A DNA stretch of 64,000 nucleotides from Hyphomicrobiales bacterium (GCA_025359265.1 JANYHB010000002.1:108014-172013), one strand, 5' to 3'; positions 40,058 through 51,939 are shown, numbered from the stretch's first letter. Numbers and translations: made by a program. Notes: generated from the letters alone by a model not told the origin.

Positions 40058-42760
40058 GTGGGTATGGACGTGCCCACCTCATCAACCGACTTTCATACGG
40101 ATGCCCCAGCCACGCCGATGATGAGGCAATACTTTGAGATTAAGCGCCAACACGCCAATGCTTTGCTGCTTTACCGGATGGGTGATTTTTATGAACTGTT
40201 TTTTGAAGATGCTGTGAAGGCCTCTGCCACCTTGGGCATCGCTCTCACGAAACGCGGCAGGCACAACGGCGCTGATATTGCCATGTGCGGCGTTCCGGTG
40301 CACGCCCTAGACCATTATCTGCAAAAGCTCATTCGCAACGGCCACCGTGTGGCTTTGGCTGAGCAAATGGAAGACCCAGCTGAGGCCAAGAAACGCGGAT
40401 ATAAATCCGTTGTCGCCAGACAAGTCGTTAGGCTCATAACACCCGGCACTTTAAATGAAGATGCGCTGTTGGAGTCAGGTGTCAGTAACTTTCTGGCCTG
40501 CCTCACGGGCGTTAAGTCCACCGGTGAAATGGCCTTGGCCTACGCCGATATTTCCACGGGTAAGTTGGTTGTAACGCCGACAGATGCAGGCAAATTGGCT
40601 ACGGCTTTAGCCAGATTATCGCCCTCCGAAATTTTATTGAACGACGGGCTGCTGGAACTACCTCAGGTTATGGCCAACCTTGCGGAATGTGGGGCTGCCC
40701 TCACACTCTTGCCCGCCAGTCGGTTTGATAGCAGTGCGGCCACACACGCACTTAAAACTTATTTCGATGTGGAAGCACTTGAGGTGTTTGGCACCTTCAG
40801 CCGCCTCGATTTATCGGCTCTGGGTGCTTTGCTGGATTACATCAATCTCACTCAAGTGGGACATATGCCGCATATGCAGCCGCCACAACTTGAAACCCAA
40901 AAAAGCGGCCTTACAATCGACGCTGCCACCAGAGCCAATTTAGAATTATCACGCACTTTGGGCGGTGAACGCAAAGGCAGCCTTCTGGCAACATTGGACA
41001 CAACTGTCACCGCCGCTGGCTCACGTTTGTTTGCCGAGTTTGTGGCCCGACCTCTCGCCGATCCAAGCCTCATCAACGCGCGGCTTGATTCCGTGGCCCA
41101 TTTTTATGATGATGAAGCATTAAGTGAAAGCATCCGCACTATATTGCGAAGTCTGCCTGATATTGAGCGTGCTTTATCGCGCCTCAGCAGTGGGCGTGGC
41201 GGCCCGCGCGATTTGAGTACGATTGGCGCTGGCTTGCTCTCCGCCGAGAAATTGCAGGCCACGTTACGCGGCGCTACAACTTACTTAACTGCTTTGCCTT
41301 CACAAATTGCTGACTTATTAGACCAACTTCATGCAGCCCCTAACGCGCTTGCGCGGGAGATCCTTGCTGCTCTCGGCGATGAATTGCCGCTTCTTGCCCG
41401 AGATGGCGGGTATGTGGCCCACGGCTTTTCGCCTGAACTGGACGAAAACCGCGAACTGCGCGATGATACGCGCCAAGTGATTGCCAATTTGCAAAATGCC
41501 TATGCTGAATCAACCGGCGTGAAAGCGCTCAAGATCAAGCACAACAATATGCTAGGTTATTTTATTGAAGTTACAGCCCAACAGGCTGCGCAGCTGAAGG
41601 TCTCGAATGCTTCACCTAATTTCATCCACCGCCAAACGATCGCAACGGCTGTGCGCTTTACGACAATCGAGCTGGGTGAATTAGAGCAAAAAATTGCGGT
41701 GGCAGGCGCACGCGTTCTTGGCCAAGAGCTGGAGATTTTTCGCAAACTTGCAGATGGCGTGTTGCAACACCGATATGCCTTGTCAAATGCCGCCGCTGCC
41801 TTGGCTGCCCTCGACGTCTATTCAAGCTTGGCTTCACTCGCAAGGCAACGACAATTTGTGCGCCCCAAAGTGGATGCAAGTCTCACTTTCTTCATTGAAG
41901 CAGGCCGCCATCCTGTGGTGGAGCAAGCGTTGAAAGCGCAAGGCGCGCGCGCCTTTTCAGCCAATGACAGCGTGTTGAGTGATAACCAGAAGCGACTATG
42001 GCTTCTCACGGGGCCCAACATGGCCGGCAAATCAACCTACTTGCGGCAGAATGCGTTGATTGCCATCATGGCGCAATGCGGATCTTTCGTTCCAGCAAAA
42101 TCCGCGCATATTGGCGTGCTTGATAAGCTGTTCAGTCGGGTGGGCGCCGCTGATGATCTGGCGCGTGGTCGCTCCACTTTCATGGTGGAAATGATCGAAA
42201 CCGCCGCCATCTTGAACCAAGCAACCGAGCGTTCATTTGTTATTCTTGATGAAATAGGCCGTGGCACGGCCACCTTTGACGGCCTCGCTATAGCCTGGGC
42301 CACGTTAGAACACTTGCATGATGTGAACCGCTCACGCGCTCTCTTTGCCAGCCACTATCATGAGCTCACGGCATTGACCGCTTCATTGCAACACCTGCAC
42401 TGTGCCACAATGAAGGTCAGAGAGTGGGAAGGTGAAATAGTGTTCTTGCACGAAGTTATAGCTGGCACGGCAGAGCGAAGCTATGGCATTCAAGCGGCAA
42501 AATTGGCGGGTTTACCGGCCATCGTCGTTCACCGTGCGACAGAGGTTTTAAAGCGCCTTGAACAGGGCAAAGGCTCTTACAACGCGCAAAGTCTTGCGGC
42601 TGAGTTGCCGCTTTTTGCAGCCAGTCTGAAAGCGCAAGTCATGCCACAGAAAGATGCCTTACGTGAAATGTTGGGCGCCATTTCGCCGGATGAACTTTCA
42701 CCACGCGAAGCGCAAGCACTTATTTATGAGTTGATAGCCAACGCCAAGGAAAAACTGTGA
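40058..42760 (+). CDS. mutS: DNA mismatch repair protein MutS
   Basis: TPMMRQYFEIKRQHANALLLYRMGDFYELFFEDA, LLTGPNMAGKSTYLRQNALI, DEIGRGTATFDGLAIAWA. Confidence 0.97.
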   Translation: MGMDVPTSSTDFHTDAPATPMMRQYFEIKRQHANALLLYRMGDFYELFFEDAVKASATLGIALTKRGRHNGADIAMCGVPVHALDHYLQKLIRNGHRVALAEQMEDPAEAKKRGYKSVVARQVVRLITPGTLNEDALLESGVSNFLACLTGVKSTGEMALAYADISTGKLVVTPTDAGKLATALARLSPSEILLNDGLLELPQVMANLAECGAALTLLPASRFDSSAATHALKTYFDVEALEVFGTFSRLDLSALGALLDYINLTQVGHMPHMQPPQLETQKSGLTIDAATRANLELSRTLGGERKGSLLATLDTTVTAAGSRLFAEFVARPLADPSLINARLDSVAHFYDDEALSESIRTILRSLPDIERALSRLSSGRGGPRDLSTIGAGLLSAEKLQATLRGATTYLTALPSQIADLLDQLHAAPNALAREILAALGDELPLLARDGGYVAHGFSPELDENRELRDDTRQVIANLQNAYAESTGVKALKIKHNNMLGYFIEVTAQQAAQLKVSNASPNFIHRQTIATAVRFTTIELGELEQKIAVAGARVLGQELEIFRKLADGVLQHRYALSNAAAALAALDVYSSLASLARQRQFVRPKVDASLTFFIEAGRHPVVEQALKAQGARAFSANDSVLSDNQKRLWLLTGPNMAGKSTYLRQNALIAIMAQCGSFVPAKSAHIGVLDKLFSRVGAADDLARGRSTFMVEMIETAAILNQATERSFVILDEIGRGTATFDGLAIAWATLEHLHDVNRSRALFASHYHELTALTASLQHLHCATMKVREWEGEIVFLHEVIAGTAERSYGIQAAKLAGLPAIVVHRATEVLKRLEQGKGSYNAQSLAAELPLFAASLKAQVMPQKDALREMLGAISPDELSPREAQALIYELIANAKEKL

Positions 42761-45462
42761 GTACGCCGGAAACCATATTCGCAACAGAACTGACAGTATT
42801 GAAAGGCGATTACACTTTATCGTTACGCAACGCCGCATCGGCGCTTATCCGCACTTGTCTTTCCGAAAGTCGAAGTGCCGCCGAAGCTCAACTGCTGCGC
42901 GACGGTAAAGGAACGGCTTGCGCCGAGGCTCTGTCGTTTACGCAAGATGAAATCATCAAAGGCCTGTTTGCGTTTGCTACACAACACCTTCAAGGCGCTA
43001 GTGCGCTGAAACTGGCGATTGTTGCGGTCGGAGGTTATGGGCGCGGAACATTGGCACCTGGCTCTGATATTGATCTGCTTTTTCTTTTGGCAGGCGAAAC
43101 CTCTCCTGCTGTGAATGCCGTTGTCGAATTTGTGCTTTACGCGCTATGGGACGCACGTCTGAAGGTCGGCCACGCCACCAGAAAGGTTGATGAATGTATC
43201 CGCCTTGCGAAAACCGATAACACCATCCTCACCTCAATCTTGGAATCACGCTATATTTGTGGGGACCGAACGCTTTTCAAAGATCTTTCATGCCGCTTTA
43301 AATCGGACATTGTCGCCACCGAAGCAAAGAAGTTTGTTGCGGAAAAATTAGCTGAGCGCGACGCCAGATACGAAAAAAGCGGTCAAAGCCGCTATGCGGT
43401 AGAGCCCGACTTGAAAGATGGCAAGGGCGGCTTGCGCGATTTACACACCCTGTTTTGGATTGCCAAATTTCTGTTTACCGCCAATTCACCGCAGGAACTG
43501 GCCGTAAAAGGGGCTTTTTCAAAAAGTGAACTGCATACGTTTTTAAAATGCGAAGATTTTCTCTGGGCGGTGCGCTGCCATTTGCATTTTGTTGCCGGTC
43601 GTGGCGAAGATCGATTGAGTTTTGATCGGCAGATGGAATTGGCTCAGCGGCTGCACTACAAAGCTCATGGTGGCCTGCAGGCGGTAGAACGGTTCATGCG
43701 ACATTACTTTTTGATTGCCAAAGACGTAGGCGATCTCACCCGCATTTTTTGCGCCAGTTTGGAACAGAAGCATTTGAAAGATGTGCAAGGCATTTCGCGC
43801 ATCTTCACAAAATTTTTTCCGCAACGAGGCAAAGTAAAAAACTTGCCTGTGGGTTTCAGACTTGACAACGGGCGCGTGAATTTTGCAGTTGAAAACATCC
43901 TTTTGGTTAACCCCATCAACATGCTGCGAATTTTCAAGGTTGTTGCCGAAACGCTGTTCGAGATTCATCCTGATGCCTTGAAGCTGGTGCGCAAATCGTT
44001 CCGTTTGATTGATGACAAATTGCGTACAAACCATGAAGCGAACGCCATATTTTTGGATATTCTGTGTAACTCGCAAAAGCCTGAATCAATTTTACGTTTG
44101 ATGAATGAGGCAGGTGTTCTTGGCCGCTTCATTCCTGAGTTTGGCAAAGTGGTCGCCATGATGCAATTCAACATGTATCATCACTACACCGTTGACGAAC
44201 ATTTGATCCGTTCAGTGGGTGTTTTGACGGGCATTGAAAATGGTACGCTTGCCAATGAACATCCGCGTGCCGCTGAGTTATTCCCCACCATCAGAGCGCG
44301 CCGCGCTCTTTATGTGGCGGCGCTGTTGCATGATATTGCCAAGGGTCGGGTAGAAGATCATTCTATTGCGGGGGAGCGCATTGCACTTGAGCTTTGCCCG
44401 CGGCTTGGCCTTGCGGCAGAGGAGACTGATCTCGTGGCCTGGCTCATTCGCTATCATCTCTTGATGAGCGAAACATCCCAAATGCGAGATTTGAATGATT
44501 ACAAAACCATTCTTGATTTTGTGAAAATCGTTCAAACACCGGAGCGGTTGAAGCTGCTCATTATCCTGACGGTTGCCGATATTCGCGCAGTAGGCCCCGG
44601 TGTCTGGAACGGTTGGAAGGGCCAGCTTTTGCGCTCCCTCTATTTTGAGGCTGAACCGTTGCTTTCTGGCGGCCATGCCTTGACGTCGCGCGGGCAGCGC
44701 GTGCAAGAAGCGCAGGCCGCATTCTTCAACCACCTTGGCATTGTAGACGGAAGTGAAAGGCAAAAACTTGCCGCCCGCCACTATGACGCTTATTGGCTTG
44801 GCGTACCGACCGAGCGACAGCTGCGCCACTTTGCACTCACCGCACATTGGTCGCAAGGCGAAGTCGTCACAGATATAATGACAGATGCATTTGCCGGGAT
44901 AACTGAAATCACGGTTTTTGCGCCCGATCATCCGCGTTTGTTGGCCATGTTGACTGGTGCTTGCGCTGCTTCAGGCGGCAACATTATTGGCGCACACATT
45001 TTCACAACGAATGATGGCATGGCCTTGGATACAATTTTATTGCGGCGAGAGTTTGCATCGGACGAAGACGAAAATCGCCGTGCCTCTCGCATGTGTGAAT
45101 CAATCAAGCGCGTGCTGCACGGGCAAGTGCGCTTGAGCGAAGTGCTTTCAAGGGTTCAGCAAATGCCCGATCGCGCCAGGGCCTTCACCTTGGTGCCGCG
45201 CGTGTTAGTGGACAACGCATCTTCCAACAGGAACACCATACTTGAAATTAGCGGGCTAGACCGTGTCGGTCTGCTCCATGCCGTGACTGAGGGGATTTAT
45301 CATCTCAATCTCAACATCGTTTCGGCCCACATCACCACTTTTGGTGAAAAGGCGGTGGATGTGTTTTACGTCACCGATCTCACCGGGTCCAAAATTGTGA
45401 ATAAGTCTCGCATCAGGCAAATCGAAAATTCCTTGCAAACCGTTATGTCACCTGCGGCATGA
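42757..45462 (+). CDS. glnD: [Protein-PII] uridylyltransferase GlnD
   Basis: VGGYGRGTLAPGSDIDLLFL nucleotidyltransferase, LLHDIAKGRVEDHS HD domain, two C-terminal ACT domains. Confidence 0.96.
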   Translation: MSTPETIFATELTVLKGDYTLSLRNAASALIRTCLSESRSAAEAQLLRDGKGTACAEALSFTQDEIIKGLFAFATQHLQGASALKLAIVAVGGYGRGTLAPGSDIDLLFLLAGETSPAVNAVVEFVLYALWDARLKVGHATRKVDECIRLAKTDNTILTSILESRYICGDRTLFKDLSCRFKSDIVATEAKKFVAEKLAERDARYEKSGQSRYAVEPDLKDGKGGLRDLHTLFWIAKFLFTANSPQELAVKGAFSKSELHTFLKCEDFLWAVRCHLHFVAGRGEDRLSFDRQMELAQRLHYKAHGGLQAVERFMRHYFLIAKDVGDLTRIFCASLEQKHLKDVQGISRIFTKFFPQRGKVKNLPVGFRLDNGRVNFAVENILLVNPINMLRIFKVVAETLFEIHPDALKLVRKSFRLIDDKLRTNHEANAIFLDILCNSQKPESILRLMNEAGVLGRFIPEFGKVVAMMQFNMYHHYTVDEHLIRSVGVLTGIENGTLANEHPRAAELFPTIRARRALYVAALLHDIAKGRVEDHSIAGERIALELCPRLGLAAEETDLVAWLIRYHLLMSETSQMRDLNDYKTILDFVKIVQTPERLKLLIILTVADIRAVGPGVWNGWKGQLLRSLYFEAEPLLSGGHALTSRGQRVQEAQAAFFNHLGIVDGSERQKLAARHYDAYWLGVPTERQLRHFALTAHWSQGEVVTDIMTDAFAGITEITVFAPDHPRLLAMLTGACAASGGNIIGAHIFTTNDGMALDTILLRREFASDEDENRRASRMCESIKRVLHGQVRLSEVLSRVQQMPDRARAFTLVPRVLVDNASSNRNTILEISGLDRVGLLHAVTEGIYHLNLNIVSAHITTFGEKAVDVFYVTDLTGSKIVNKSRIRQIENSLQTVMSPAA

Positions 45463-45505
45463 AACGGTGTGAATTGGTTAATTATTGCCTTGGTAAGCTC
45501 TAGGC

Positions 45506-47065
45506 ATGTCAGTCATTCGCTCTGCCGCAAAAGTTGGTGGGTTTACTTCGATCAGCCGCATTTTAGGCTTCATCCGCGATCAGCTTATTGCCTTCACTTT
45601 GGGCACCGGTGATGTGGCTGATGCGTTCTTCGTGGCGCAACGGTTTCCAAATCTCTTTCGCACGTTATTTGCCGAAGGTGCGTTTAATTCCGCCTTCGTT
45701 CCCATCTTCGCTGGCAAAGTTGAAGCCGAGGGCCTCCCTGCTGCGCGTCAGTTGGCAAGTGACGTTTACGCCGTAATGTTGATTTGGATGGTGCTATTCT
45801 GTGCGCTTTGCATGGCTTTTATGCCATGGTTGATTTATCTCTTCGCTTGGGGTTTTCAAGCATCTCCCCAAAAGATGGCTTTAGTGGTGGGGCTCACGCA
45901 ACTGTGTTTTCCTTATCTGCTGTTCATGACCCTAACGGCACTACAGGGCGGCGTGCTTAACAGTTTGCACCGCTTCACGGCGGCAGCTGCGGCACCCATT
46001 TTGCTCAATTTGGTTTTGATCTTATCCAACGGGGTGGCTTGGCTCATTGGATCTGGGAACTCGGCGCTCACTGGATATATCTTTGCTGGTGGAGTTACGC
46101 TTTCTGGCGTCGCGCAATTTGCTTTACTGGCAGTTTCCTGCAAGCGCGCTGGCGTGCCTCTTATGCCCAAGCGGCCACGCCTCACGCCAGAAGTGAGGCA
46201 GGTGATTGGCCGCTCATTGCCCGGCATTGTGTCGGGTGGCGTGATGCAGATCAACCTGCTCATTGCCACCTCACTGGCTTCGGCAATCCCACATGCGAAT
46301 TCATATCTCTATTACGCCGATCGCCTCTATCAACTTCCACTTGGGGTAATTGGTGTCGCCATTGGCGTGGTGCTCTTGCCTACACTTTCGCGTCGCTTAC
46401 GAGCGGGTGACGAAAGTGGTGCCAAGGACGCAAAGAACCGGGCATTGGAATTTTCTCTGTTCCTGACATTGCCCGCCGCCGCCGCATTGATCGTGATCGC
46501 CGTACCAATATTGCGAACTGTATTCGAACACGGCGCTTTTAAAGCTACAGACACTTTCGCCGTGGCCCCAACTGTTACAGCTTTCGCGATTGGCCTTCCG
46601 GCGTATTCGCTGACCAAAGTTTTTCAACCGGGGTTTTACGCGCGTGGTGATACGAGAACACCGATGAAATTTGCACTTTATTCGGTTTTCGTGAATATCA
46701 TCGGCAGCATTGGGCTTTCATATTTCATTGGCCATGTTGGTATTGCTTTGGCCACCTCGCTGGCCGCATGGACGAATGCCGCACAACTTTATTTCCGCCT
46801 GCGCAAGCTGCGCCATTTTGAATTCGATAAAGGCTCCAGCGCACGCATTCCCCTGATGATCCATTCCACGTTGATTATGGCCGCCAGCTTGCTTATTGCT
46901 CGGGTTATCATGGAAGACCGGTTTACCGCTCAGGCCAGCACCTGGACTGCCGTGCTCGGCTTGGTGGCGCTGGTAATCATTGGGCTCATTTCCTATTTTC
47001 TCGCCTCACAACTCACTGGAGCATGGCGAATTTCTGAGCTAAAGGCCGCGCTGAAAAGGAACTAA
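45506..47065 (+). CDS. murJ: Lipid II flippase MurJ
   Basis: GFTSISRILGFIRDQLIAFTLGTGDVADAFFVAQRFPNLFRTLFAEGAFNSAFVP. Confidence 0.95.
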   Translation: MSVIRSAAKVGGFTSISRILGFIRDQLIAFTLGTGDVADAFFVAQRFPNLFRTLFAEGAFNSAFVPIFAGKVEAEGLPAARQLASDVYAVMLIWMVLFCALCMAFMPWLIYLFAWGFQASPQKMALVVGLTQLCFPYLLFMTLTALQGGVLNSLHRFTAAAAAPILLNLVLILSNGVAWLIGSGNSALTGYIFAGGVTLSGVAQFALLAVSCKRAGVPLMPKRPRLTPEVRQVIGRSLPGIVSGGVMQINLLIATSLASAIPHANSYLYYADRLYQLPLGVIGVAIGVVLLPTLSRRLRAGDESGAKDAKNRALEFSLFLTLPAAAALIVIAVPILRTVFEHGAFKATDTFAVAPTVTAFAIGLPAYSLTKVFQPGFYARGDTRTPMKFALYSVFVNIIGSIGLSYFIGHVGIALATSLAAWTNAAQLYFRLRKLRHFEFDKGSSARIPLMIHSTLIMAASLLIARVIMEDRFTAQASTWTAVLGLVALVIIGLISYFLASQLTGAWRISELKAALKRN

Positions 47066-47068
47066 CTT

Positions 47069-48085
47069 ATGGTCACATTCACCCCACGCGTGCTTTCCGG
47101 CATGCAGCCCACTGGAAATTTGCACCTCGGCAATTATCTCGGTGCAATGGTGAATTGGGTCAAAATGCAAGATACGCATGAAACGCTTTATTGTGTGGTG
47201 GATATGCACGCCATCACGCAACCCACTTCTGTGTGGGGCGGCCCGACCGCATTGCGCAAATCGACGTTAGAGGTGGCAGCGGCCTATATGGCTGCTGGCA
47301 TTGATCCAAAAAAATCCATTCTCTTCAACCAATCGCGGGTGCCTGAACATGCAGAACTGGCGTGGATTTTCAATTGCATCGCGAGACTCGGCTGGTTGAA
47401 CCGCATGACCCAGTTTAAAGAGAAAGCCGGAAAAGACCGCGAGAACGCCTCGGTGGGCCTTTATGCTTATCCTGTATTAATGGCTGCTGACATTTTGATT
47501 TACCGTGCCACCCAAGTGCCCGTGGGCGAAGATCAAAAGCAGCACTTGGAACTATGCCGAGACATTGCGATTAAATTCAACAATGACTTCGGGGTGGATT
47601 TCTTTCCTATCACCGAGCCGGTGATCATGGGCCCGGCCACGCGCGTGATGAGCCTTCGTGATGGCACCAAGAAGATGTCGAAATCCGATCCATCAGACTT
47701 GTCGCGCATTAATCTGACCGATAGCGCTGACGACATTGCCAAGAAAATTCGCAAAGCTAAAACCGATGCCGATGGTTTGCCGTCGGAAAAGGCTGGCTTG
47801 GCAGGTAGGCCTGAAGCTGAAAATTTAGTGGGGATCTATGCAGCCTTGGCCGATCGCACCACAGAAGTGGTGTTGACTGAATTTGGCGGCGGGCAATTTT
47901 CTGCTTTCAAGAATGCCCTAGCAGAACTTGCTGTGGCTAAGATTTCACCGATCAACACCAAGATGAACCAGCTGTTGGCTGAAGTGGGCTATGTTGAGCA
48001 GGTGCTGACTGAAGGCTCGACGCGGGCATCAGCCATAGCAGCGCCCATCATGAAAGACGTGAAAAAGATCGTCGGCTTTGTCTGA
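47069..48085 (+). CDS. trpS: Tryptophanyl-tRNA synthetase
   Basis: [34 protein letters not shown]. Confidence 0.97.
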   Translation: MVTFTPRVLSGMQPTGNLHLGNYLGAMVNWVKMQDTHETLYCVVDMHAITQPTSVWGGPTALRKSTLEVAAAYMAAGIDPKKSILFNQSRVPEHAELAWIFNCIARLGWLNRMTQFKEKAGKDRENASVGLYAYPVLMAADILIYRATQVPVGEDQKQHLELCRDIAIKFNNDFGVDFFPITEPVIMGPATRVMSLRDGTKKMSKSDPSDLSRINLTDSADDIAKKIRKAKTDADGLPSEKAGLAGRPEAENLVGIYAALADRTTEVVLTEFGGGQFSAFKNALAELAVAKISPINTKMNQLLAEVGYVEQVLTEGSTRASAIAAPIMKDVKKIVGFV

Positions 48086-48095
48086 AGAAGGCCAC

Positions 48096-48124
48096 TTTAA
48101 CTCTGCTTCAATAGGGTCTATATA
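48096..48124 (+). promoter_or_regulatory. Putative sigma70 promoter of the NifU-like gene
   Basis: TTTAAC (48096-48101) - 17 bp - TATATA (48119-48124). Confidence 0.35.
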
Positions 48125-48147
48125 ATATCCGACAAGGATACTCAGCT

Positions 48148-48705
48148 ATGTTTATTCAAACCGAAGCCACGCCAAATCCGGCCACTTTGAAATTCCTGCC
48201 CGGCAAGCCCGTACTGCCCGGTTCAACACGGGAATATCGCAAAGCCGCTGATGCGCTGGAAAGCCCATTGGCCGAAAAGCTGTTTTCGGTGATCGGCGTT
48301 TCGGGCGTGTTTCTGGGCCATGATTTTATCACAGTCACCAAAGGTTCGGGCGAATGGCAGCATCTAAAGCCTGCCATTTTGGGCACGATCATGGATCATT
48401 ATGTTTCGGGCACGCCCATGTTGATGGGCGAAGCGCCGATTGATCAGGCAGGCGAAGAATTCTTTGCTGATGAACACAGCGAAATCGTTAAAACCATTAA
48501 AGACTTGCTCGACAGCCGAGTGCGCCCTGCCGTCGCCCAAGACGGCGGTGACATCACCTTCAAAGGCTTCAAAGAAGGCGTAGTCTATTTGAATATGAAA
48601 GGTTCTTGTGCGGGTTGTCCCTCAAGCACCGCCACTTTGAAACACGGCATTGAAAACCTGCTCAAACATTTCGTTCCCGAAGTCAGTGAAGTTCGCCCGG
48701 TCTAA
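48148..48705 (+). CDS. NifU family Fe-S scaffold protein (Nfu N- and C-domains)
   Basis: MFIQTEATPNPATLKFLPG, VRPAVAQDGGDITFKGFKEGVVYLNMKGSCAGCPSSTATLKHGIENLL. Confidence 0.93.
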   Translation: MFIQTEATPNPATLKFLPGKPVLPGSTREYRKAADALESPLAEKLFSVIGVSGVFLGHDFITVTKGSGEWQHLKPAILGTIMDHYVSGTPMLMGEAPIDQAGEEFFADEHSEIVKTIKDLLDSRVRPAVAQDGGDITFKGFKEGVVYLNMKGSCAGCPSSTATLKHGIENLLKHFVPEVSEVRPV

Positions 48706-48708
48706 TTT

Positions 48709-49578
48709 TTACTTCTGGCAAGAAGCGCAGTAGAAACTTGAGCGGCCTGATTGCACCAGACGTTTAATCGGCTTAGCACAATTGCAGCAAGGCTCACCTT
48801 CCCGGTCGTAAACCAAAAAGCGCCGCTGGTATGAGCCTTGTTCTCCATTGGTGCTCTTGAAGTCTTGCAACGTTGAACCGCCGGCCAAAATGGCTTCATT
48901 GAGAATGTCGCGGATGTGACGCACCAATTCTTCGAGTTTTTCAAGCTTCACGCTGCCTGCCTTGCGCTTGGGCGAAATCCGTGAGCGAAACAACGCCTCG
49001 CAAACATAGATGTTGCCAAGCCCTGCAATGATACGCTGATTCAGCAGAATGGCTTTCATCGGCGCTGCTTTGGATTTGAACTGCATGGCCAAATAAGCTG
49101 CGGAAAGTTCATTGCCCAAAGGTTCTACGCCGATGTCTTTGAGCAGCCTGTGCTGACCAACTGTGGAAGTTTCCACCACATCCATCATGCCAAAGCGGCG
49201 CGGGTCTGAATAGACCAGCCGCACGCCTTGTTCGAGATGCAATACAACATGGTCGTGCGGGCCATCAATATCTTGGCCAGTATCAGCCTCGAAATAAAAT
49301 TCGCCCAAATTGCATACGCCCTTCGGTGAGAACAAGGTAAATCGCCCCGTCATGCCCAGATGCACGATCAAACTGAAGCCATTGTCTAAATCTGCCAGAA
49401 TATACTTGGCCCGCCGTGCAAGTGTTTGAACTTTGGCCCCCGAAAGCCGCTCAACAAAACCTTGGGGAAATGGAAAGCGCAAACCCGCTCGCCTTAGCTC
49501 CACCCGCTCAATCTTTCGGCCTTTCAAAACCGGCTCTAACGCTCGTTTAACCGTCTCAACTTCTGGCAATTCTGGCAT
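48709..49578 (-). CDS. mutM: Formamidopyrimidine-DNA glycosylase
   Basis: [17 protein letters not shown]-terminal zinc finger [26 protein letters not shown]. Confidence 0.96.
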   Translation of the reverse strand: MPELPEVETVKRALEPVLKGRKIERVELRRAGLRFPFPQGFVERLSGAKVQTLARRAKYILADLDNGFSLIVHLGMTGRFTLFSPKGVCNLGEFYFEADTGQDIDGPHDHVVLHLEQGVRLVYSDPRRFGMMDVVETSTVGQHRLLKDIGVEPLGNELSAAYLAMQFKSKAAPMKAILLNQRIIAGLGNIYVCEALFRSRISPKRKAGSVKLEKLEELVRHIRDILNEAILAGGSTLQDFKSTNGEQGSYQRRFLVYDREGEPCCNCAKPIKRLVQSGRSSFYCASCQK

Positions 49579-49612
49579 GTTTACCTTGTCTTACGATGGG
49601 ACGATTGGCGCG

Positions 49613-50407
49613 ATGGCAAAACCCCTCCAGGTAGCCTATCTTAACCATATGGGAGATGATCCACATAACGTTTCTTTCGGCTTTCGCAACGTCGCAGAAG
49701 ATGAGCGCCAAGGGTTAGTGAACGACGTCTTCGCCAAGGCTGCGGCTGACTATGATAAGATGAATGACCTCATGTCCTCTGGCCTGCACAGGCTGTGGAA
49801 AGACGACATGATGACCATGCTCAGCCCACCGAAGAACAAATCCTTCAATGTTTTGGATGTGGCAGGCGGCACGGGCGATATTGCATTCCGCGTTCTGGAT
49901 GCCGGCGGCCCGCAAACCCGCGTGACCATTGCTGACATTTCGCCGCTGATGGTGGGCGAAGGCAAAAAGCGTGGCGAGCGTGAGGGCCGGCTTGATTGCT
50001 GCACCTTCACTGTAGGCAATGCCGAAGAGCTGGCCTTTGAGTCCAATACTTTCGATGCCTACACAATCGCATTCGGCATTCGCAATGTAACACGCATCGA
50101 CAAGGCGTTGAAAGAAGCGATGCGTGTGCTGAAGCCGGGCGGACGCTTTCTCTGCTTGGAGTTTTCGCATCTGGGTAACCATCTGGCGCAAAAACTTTAT
50201 GACGCTTATTCATTCACTGTTATCCCCGCAGTAGGAAAAGTGGTGACGGGTGATGGCCAACCGTATCGTTATCTGGTGGAATCCATCCGCATGTTCCCCA
50301 ACCAGGATGAATTCGCCAAGATGATCGGCGCTGCGGGTTTCGAGCGCGTGAGCTATCGCAATCTCACTGGTGGTGTGGTGGCCATTCACTCGGGTTGGAA
50401 GATTTAA
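49613..50407 (+). CDS. ubiE: Demethylmenaquinone/ubiquinone methyltransferase UbiE
   Basis: [80 protein letters not shown]. Confidence 0.95.
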   Translation: MAKPLQVAYLNHMGDDPHNVSFGFRNVAEDERQGLVNDVFAKAAADYDKMNDLMSSGLHRLWKDDMMTMLSPPKNKSFNVLDVAGGTGDIAFRVLDAGGPQTRVTIADISPLMVGEGKKRGEREGRLDCCTFTVGNAEELAFESNTFDAYTIAFGIRNVTRIDKALKEAMRVLKPGGRFLCLEFSHLGNHLAQKLYDAYSFTVIPAVGKVVTGDGQPYRYLVESIRMFPNQDEFAKMIGAAGFERVSYRNLTGGVVAIHSGWKI

Positions 50408-51939
50408 TGGCAAACCCTGTCACCAATGCACTGCGCTTGAGCAAGGCGGGCTTCATCCTCGCGCGCTACGATGCACTTTTGCCGCCGGATCAATCAGCTA
50501 AAGCGCCGTGGCTGGTGCGCATCGGTTCAAAAATTGCGCAAATTGGCGCCGAAAAAAATCTGCAAGGCGGCCAACATAATCGCCTTACATTGGCTTTGTC
50601 TAAACTGGGCCCCAGCTATATTAAACTTGGACAATTTCTCGCCACACGGCCCGATGTGATCGGCGCCAAGCGGGCCTTTGAGTTGAAAGCCCTGCAAGAC
50701 AAACTGCCGCCATTTCCACAAGCAGAAGCCGAAGCAATTGTTGAAAGCGAACTGGGCAAACCGGTCTCACAACTCTTCAAAACGTTTGGGCCATCCATAG
50801 CGGCGGCCTCCATCGCGCAGGTGCATAAGGCTGAAACGCATGAGGGCAAGCAAGTTGCCGTGAAAATTTTGCGCCCAGATGTGGAGCGCCGCTTTGCCAA
50901 CGACATTTCATCATTTGCCTTTGCCGCTCGACAAGCAGAACGGTGGAGCCAGGAAGGCAAGCGCCTGCGCCCTGTTGCGGCGGTCGCCATGCTCGAAACC
51001 TCAATGGTGCATGAATTGGATCTGCGAATGGAAGCTGCAGCCCTATCAGAGATGGCCCAGAATTCCAAAGACGATCCAGGCTTTCGTGTACCGGAAGTAC
51101 AATGGGCTTTGAGCAACAAGCGCGTACTGACCACCGAATGGATCGACGGCACGCCGATGGCAGATGTGGAAGCCCTGCGCACCCGTGGACTTGATCTTTC
51201 ATTGCTGGGCGACACCGTGATCCAAAGTTTTTTGCGCCATGCCATCCGCGACGGCTTTTTCCATGCTGATATGCACCAGGGAAATCTATTCGTGGACCCT
51301 GCGGGCAATCTTGTCGCGCTGGATTTCGGCATCACCGGCCGCCTCTCAGAAGGCGATCGTCTATTCCTTGCGGAAATTCTATATGGTTTTATCACGCGAA
51401 ATTATCGCCGCATTGCGCAGGTGCATTTTGATGCGGGCTATGTGCCTGAAACCGAAGATGTTGAAACCTTTGCGCAGGCCTTACGCGCCATTGGTGAGCC
51501 AATCATGGGCCTGCCTGCGGGTGAAATTTCCATGTCCCGCCTTCTCACGCAGTTGTTTGAGGTAACCGAACAGTTCAACATGCAAGCCCAGCCACAGCTT
51601 TTGCTGTTGCAAAAAACCATGGTGGTGACGGAAGGTGTTGCGCGCACGCTGAACCCCAATCTCAACATTTGGAAAACTGGTGAGCCGGTGGTGCGCTCGT
51701 GGATCGAACGCAAGCTTGGTCCGCTGGGCAAGATTGAGCAGGCCTTGGGCAGCGCTGGAACGCTGGGAAGCTTAGCGTTGCGCGTGCCGCGCCTTGTCGA
51801 CGAGGCCCATAAAGTTCATCGTAAATTGGATGCCTTCGTCACCGCCCAGTCTGCGCCGGCAAACCCTTGGCCGCCGCGGTTTCTCGCCATCTGCGCTTTG
51901 GCTCTGGTTGTCATTGCCACCCGTCTGGTGCTGAGATGA
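50407..51939 (+). CDS. ubiB: Ubiquinone biosynthesis kinase-like protein UbiB
   Basis: LSKLGPSYIKLGQFLATRPDVIG, AAASIAQVHKAETHEGKQVAVKILRP, FFHADMHQGNLFVDPAGNLVALDFGITGRL. Confidence 0.95.
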   Translation: MANPVTNALRLSKAGFILARYDALLPPDQSAKAPWLVRIGSKIAQIGAEKNLQGGQHNRLTLALSKLGPSYIKLGQFLATRPDVIGAKRAFELKALQDKLPPFPQAEAEAIVESELGKPVSQLFKTFGPSIAAASIAQVHKAETHEGKQVAVKILRPDVERRFANDISSFAFAARQAERWSQEGKRLRPVAAVAMLETSMVHELDLRMEAAALSEMAQNSKDDPGFRVPEVQWALSNKRVLTTEWIDGTPMADVEALRTRGLDLSLLGDTVIQSFLRHAIRDGFFHADMHQGNLFVDPAGNLVALDFGITGRLSEGDRLFLAEILYGFITRNYRRIAQVHFDAGYVPETEDVETFAQALRAIGEPIMGLPAGEISMSRLLTQLFEVTEQFNMQAQPQLLLLQKTMVVTEGVARTLNPNLNIWKTGEPVVRSWIERKLGPLGKIEQALGSAGTLGSLALRVPRLVDEAHKVHRKLDAFVTAQSAPANPWPPRFLAICALALVVIATRLVLR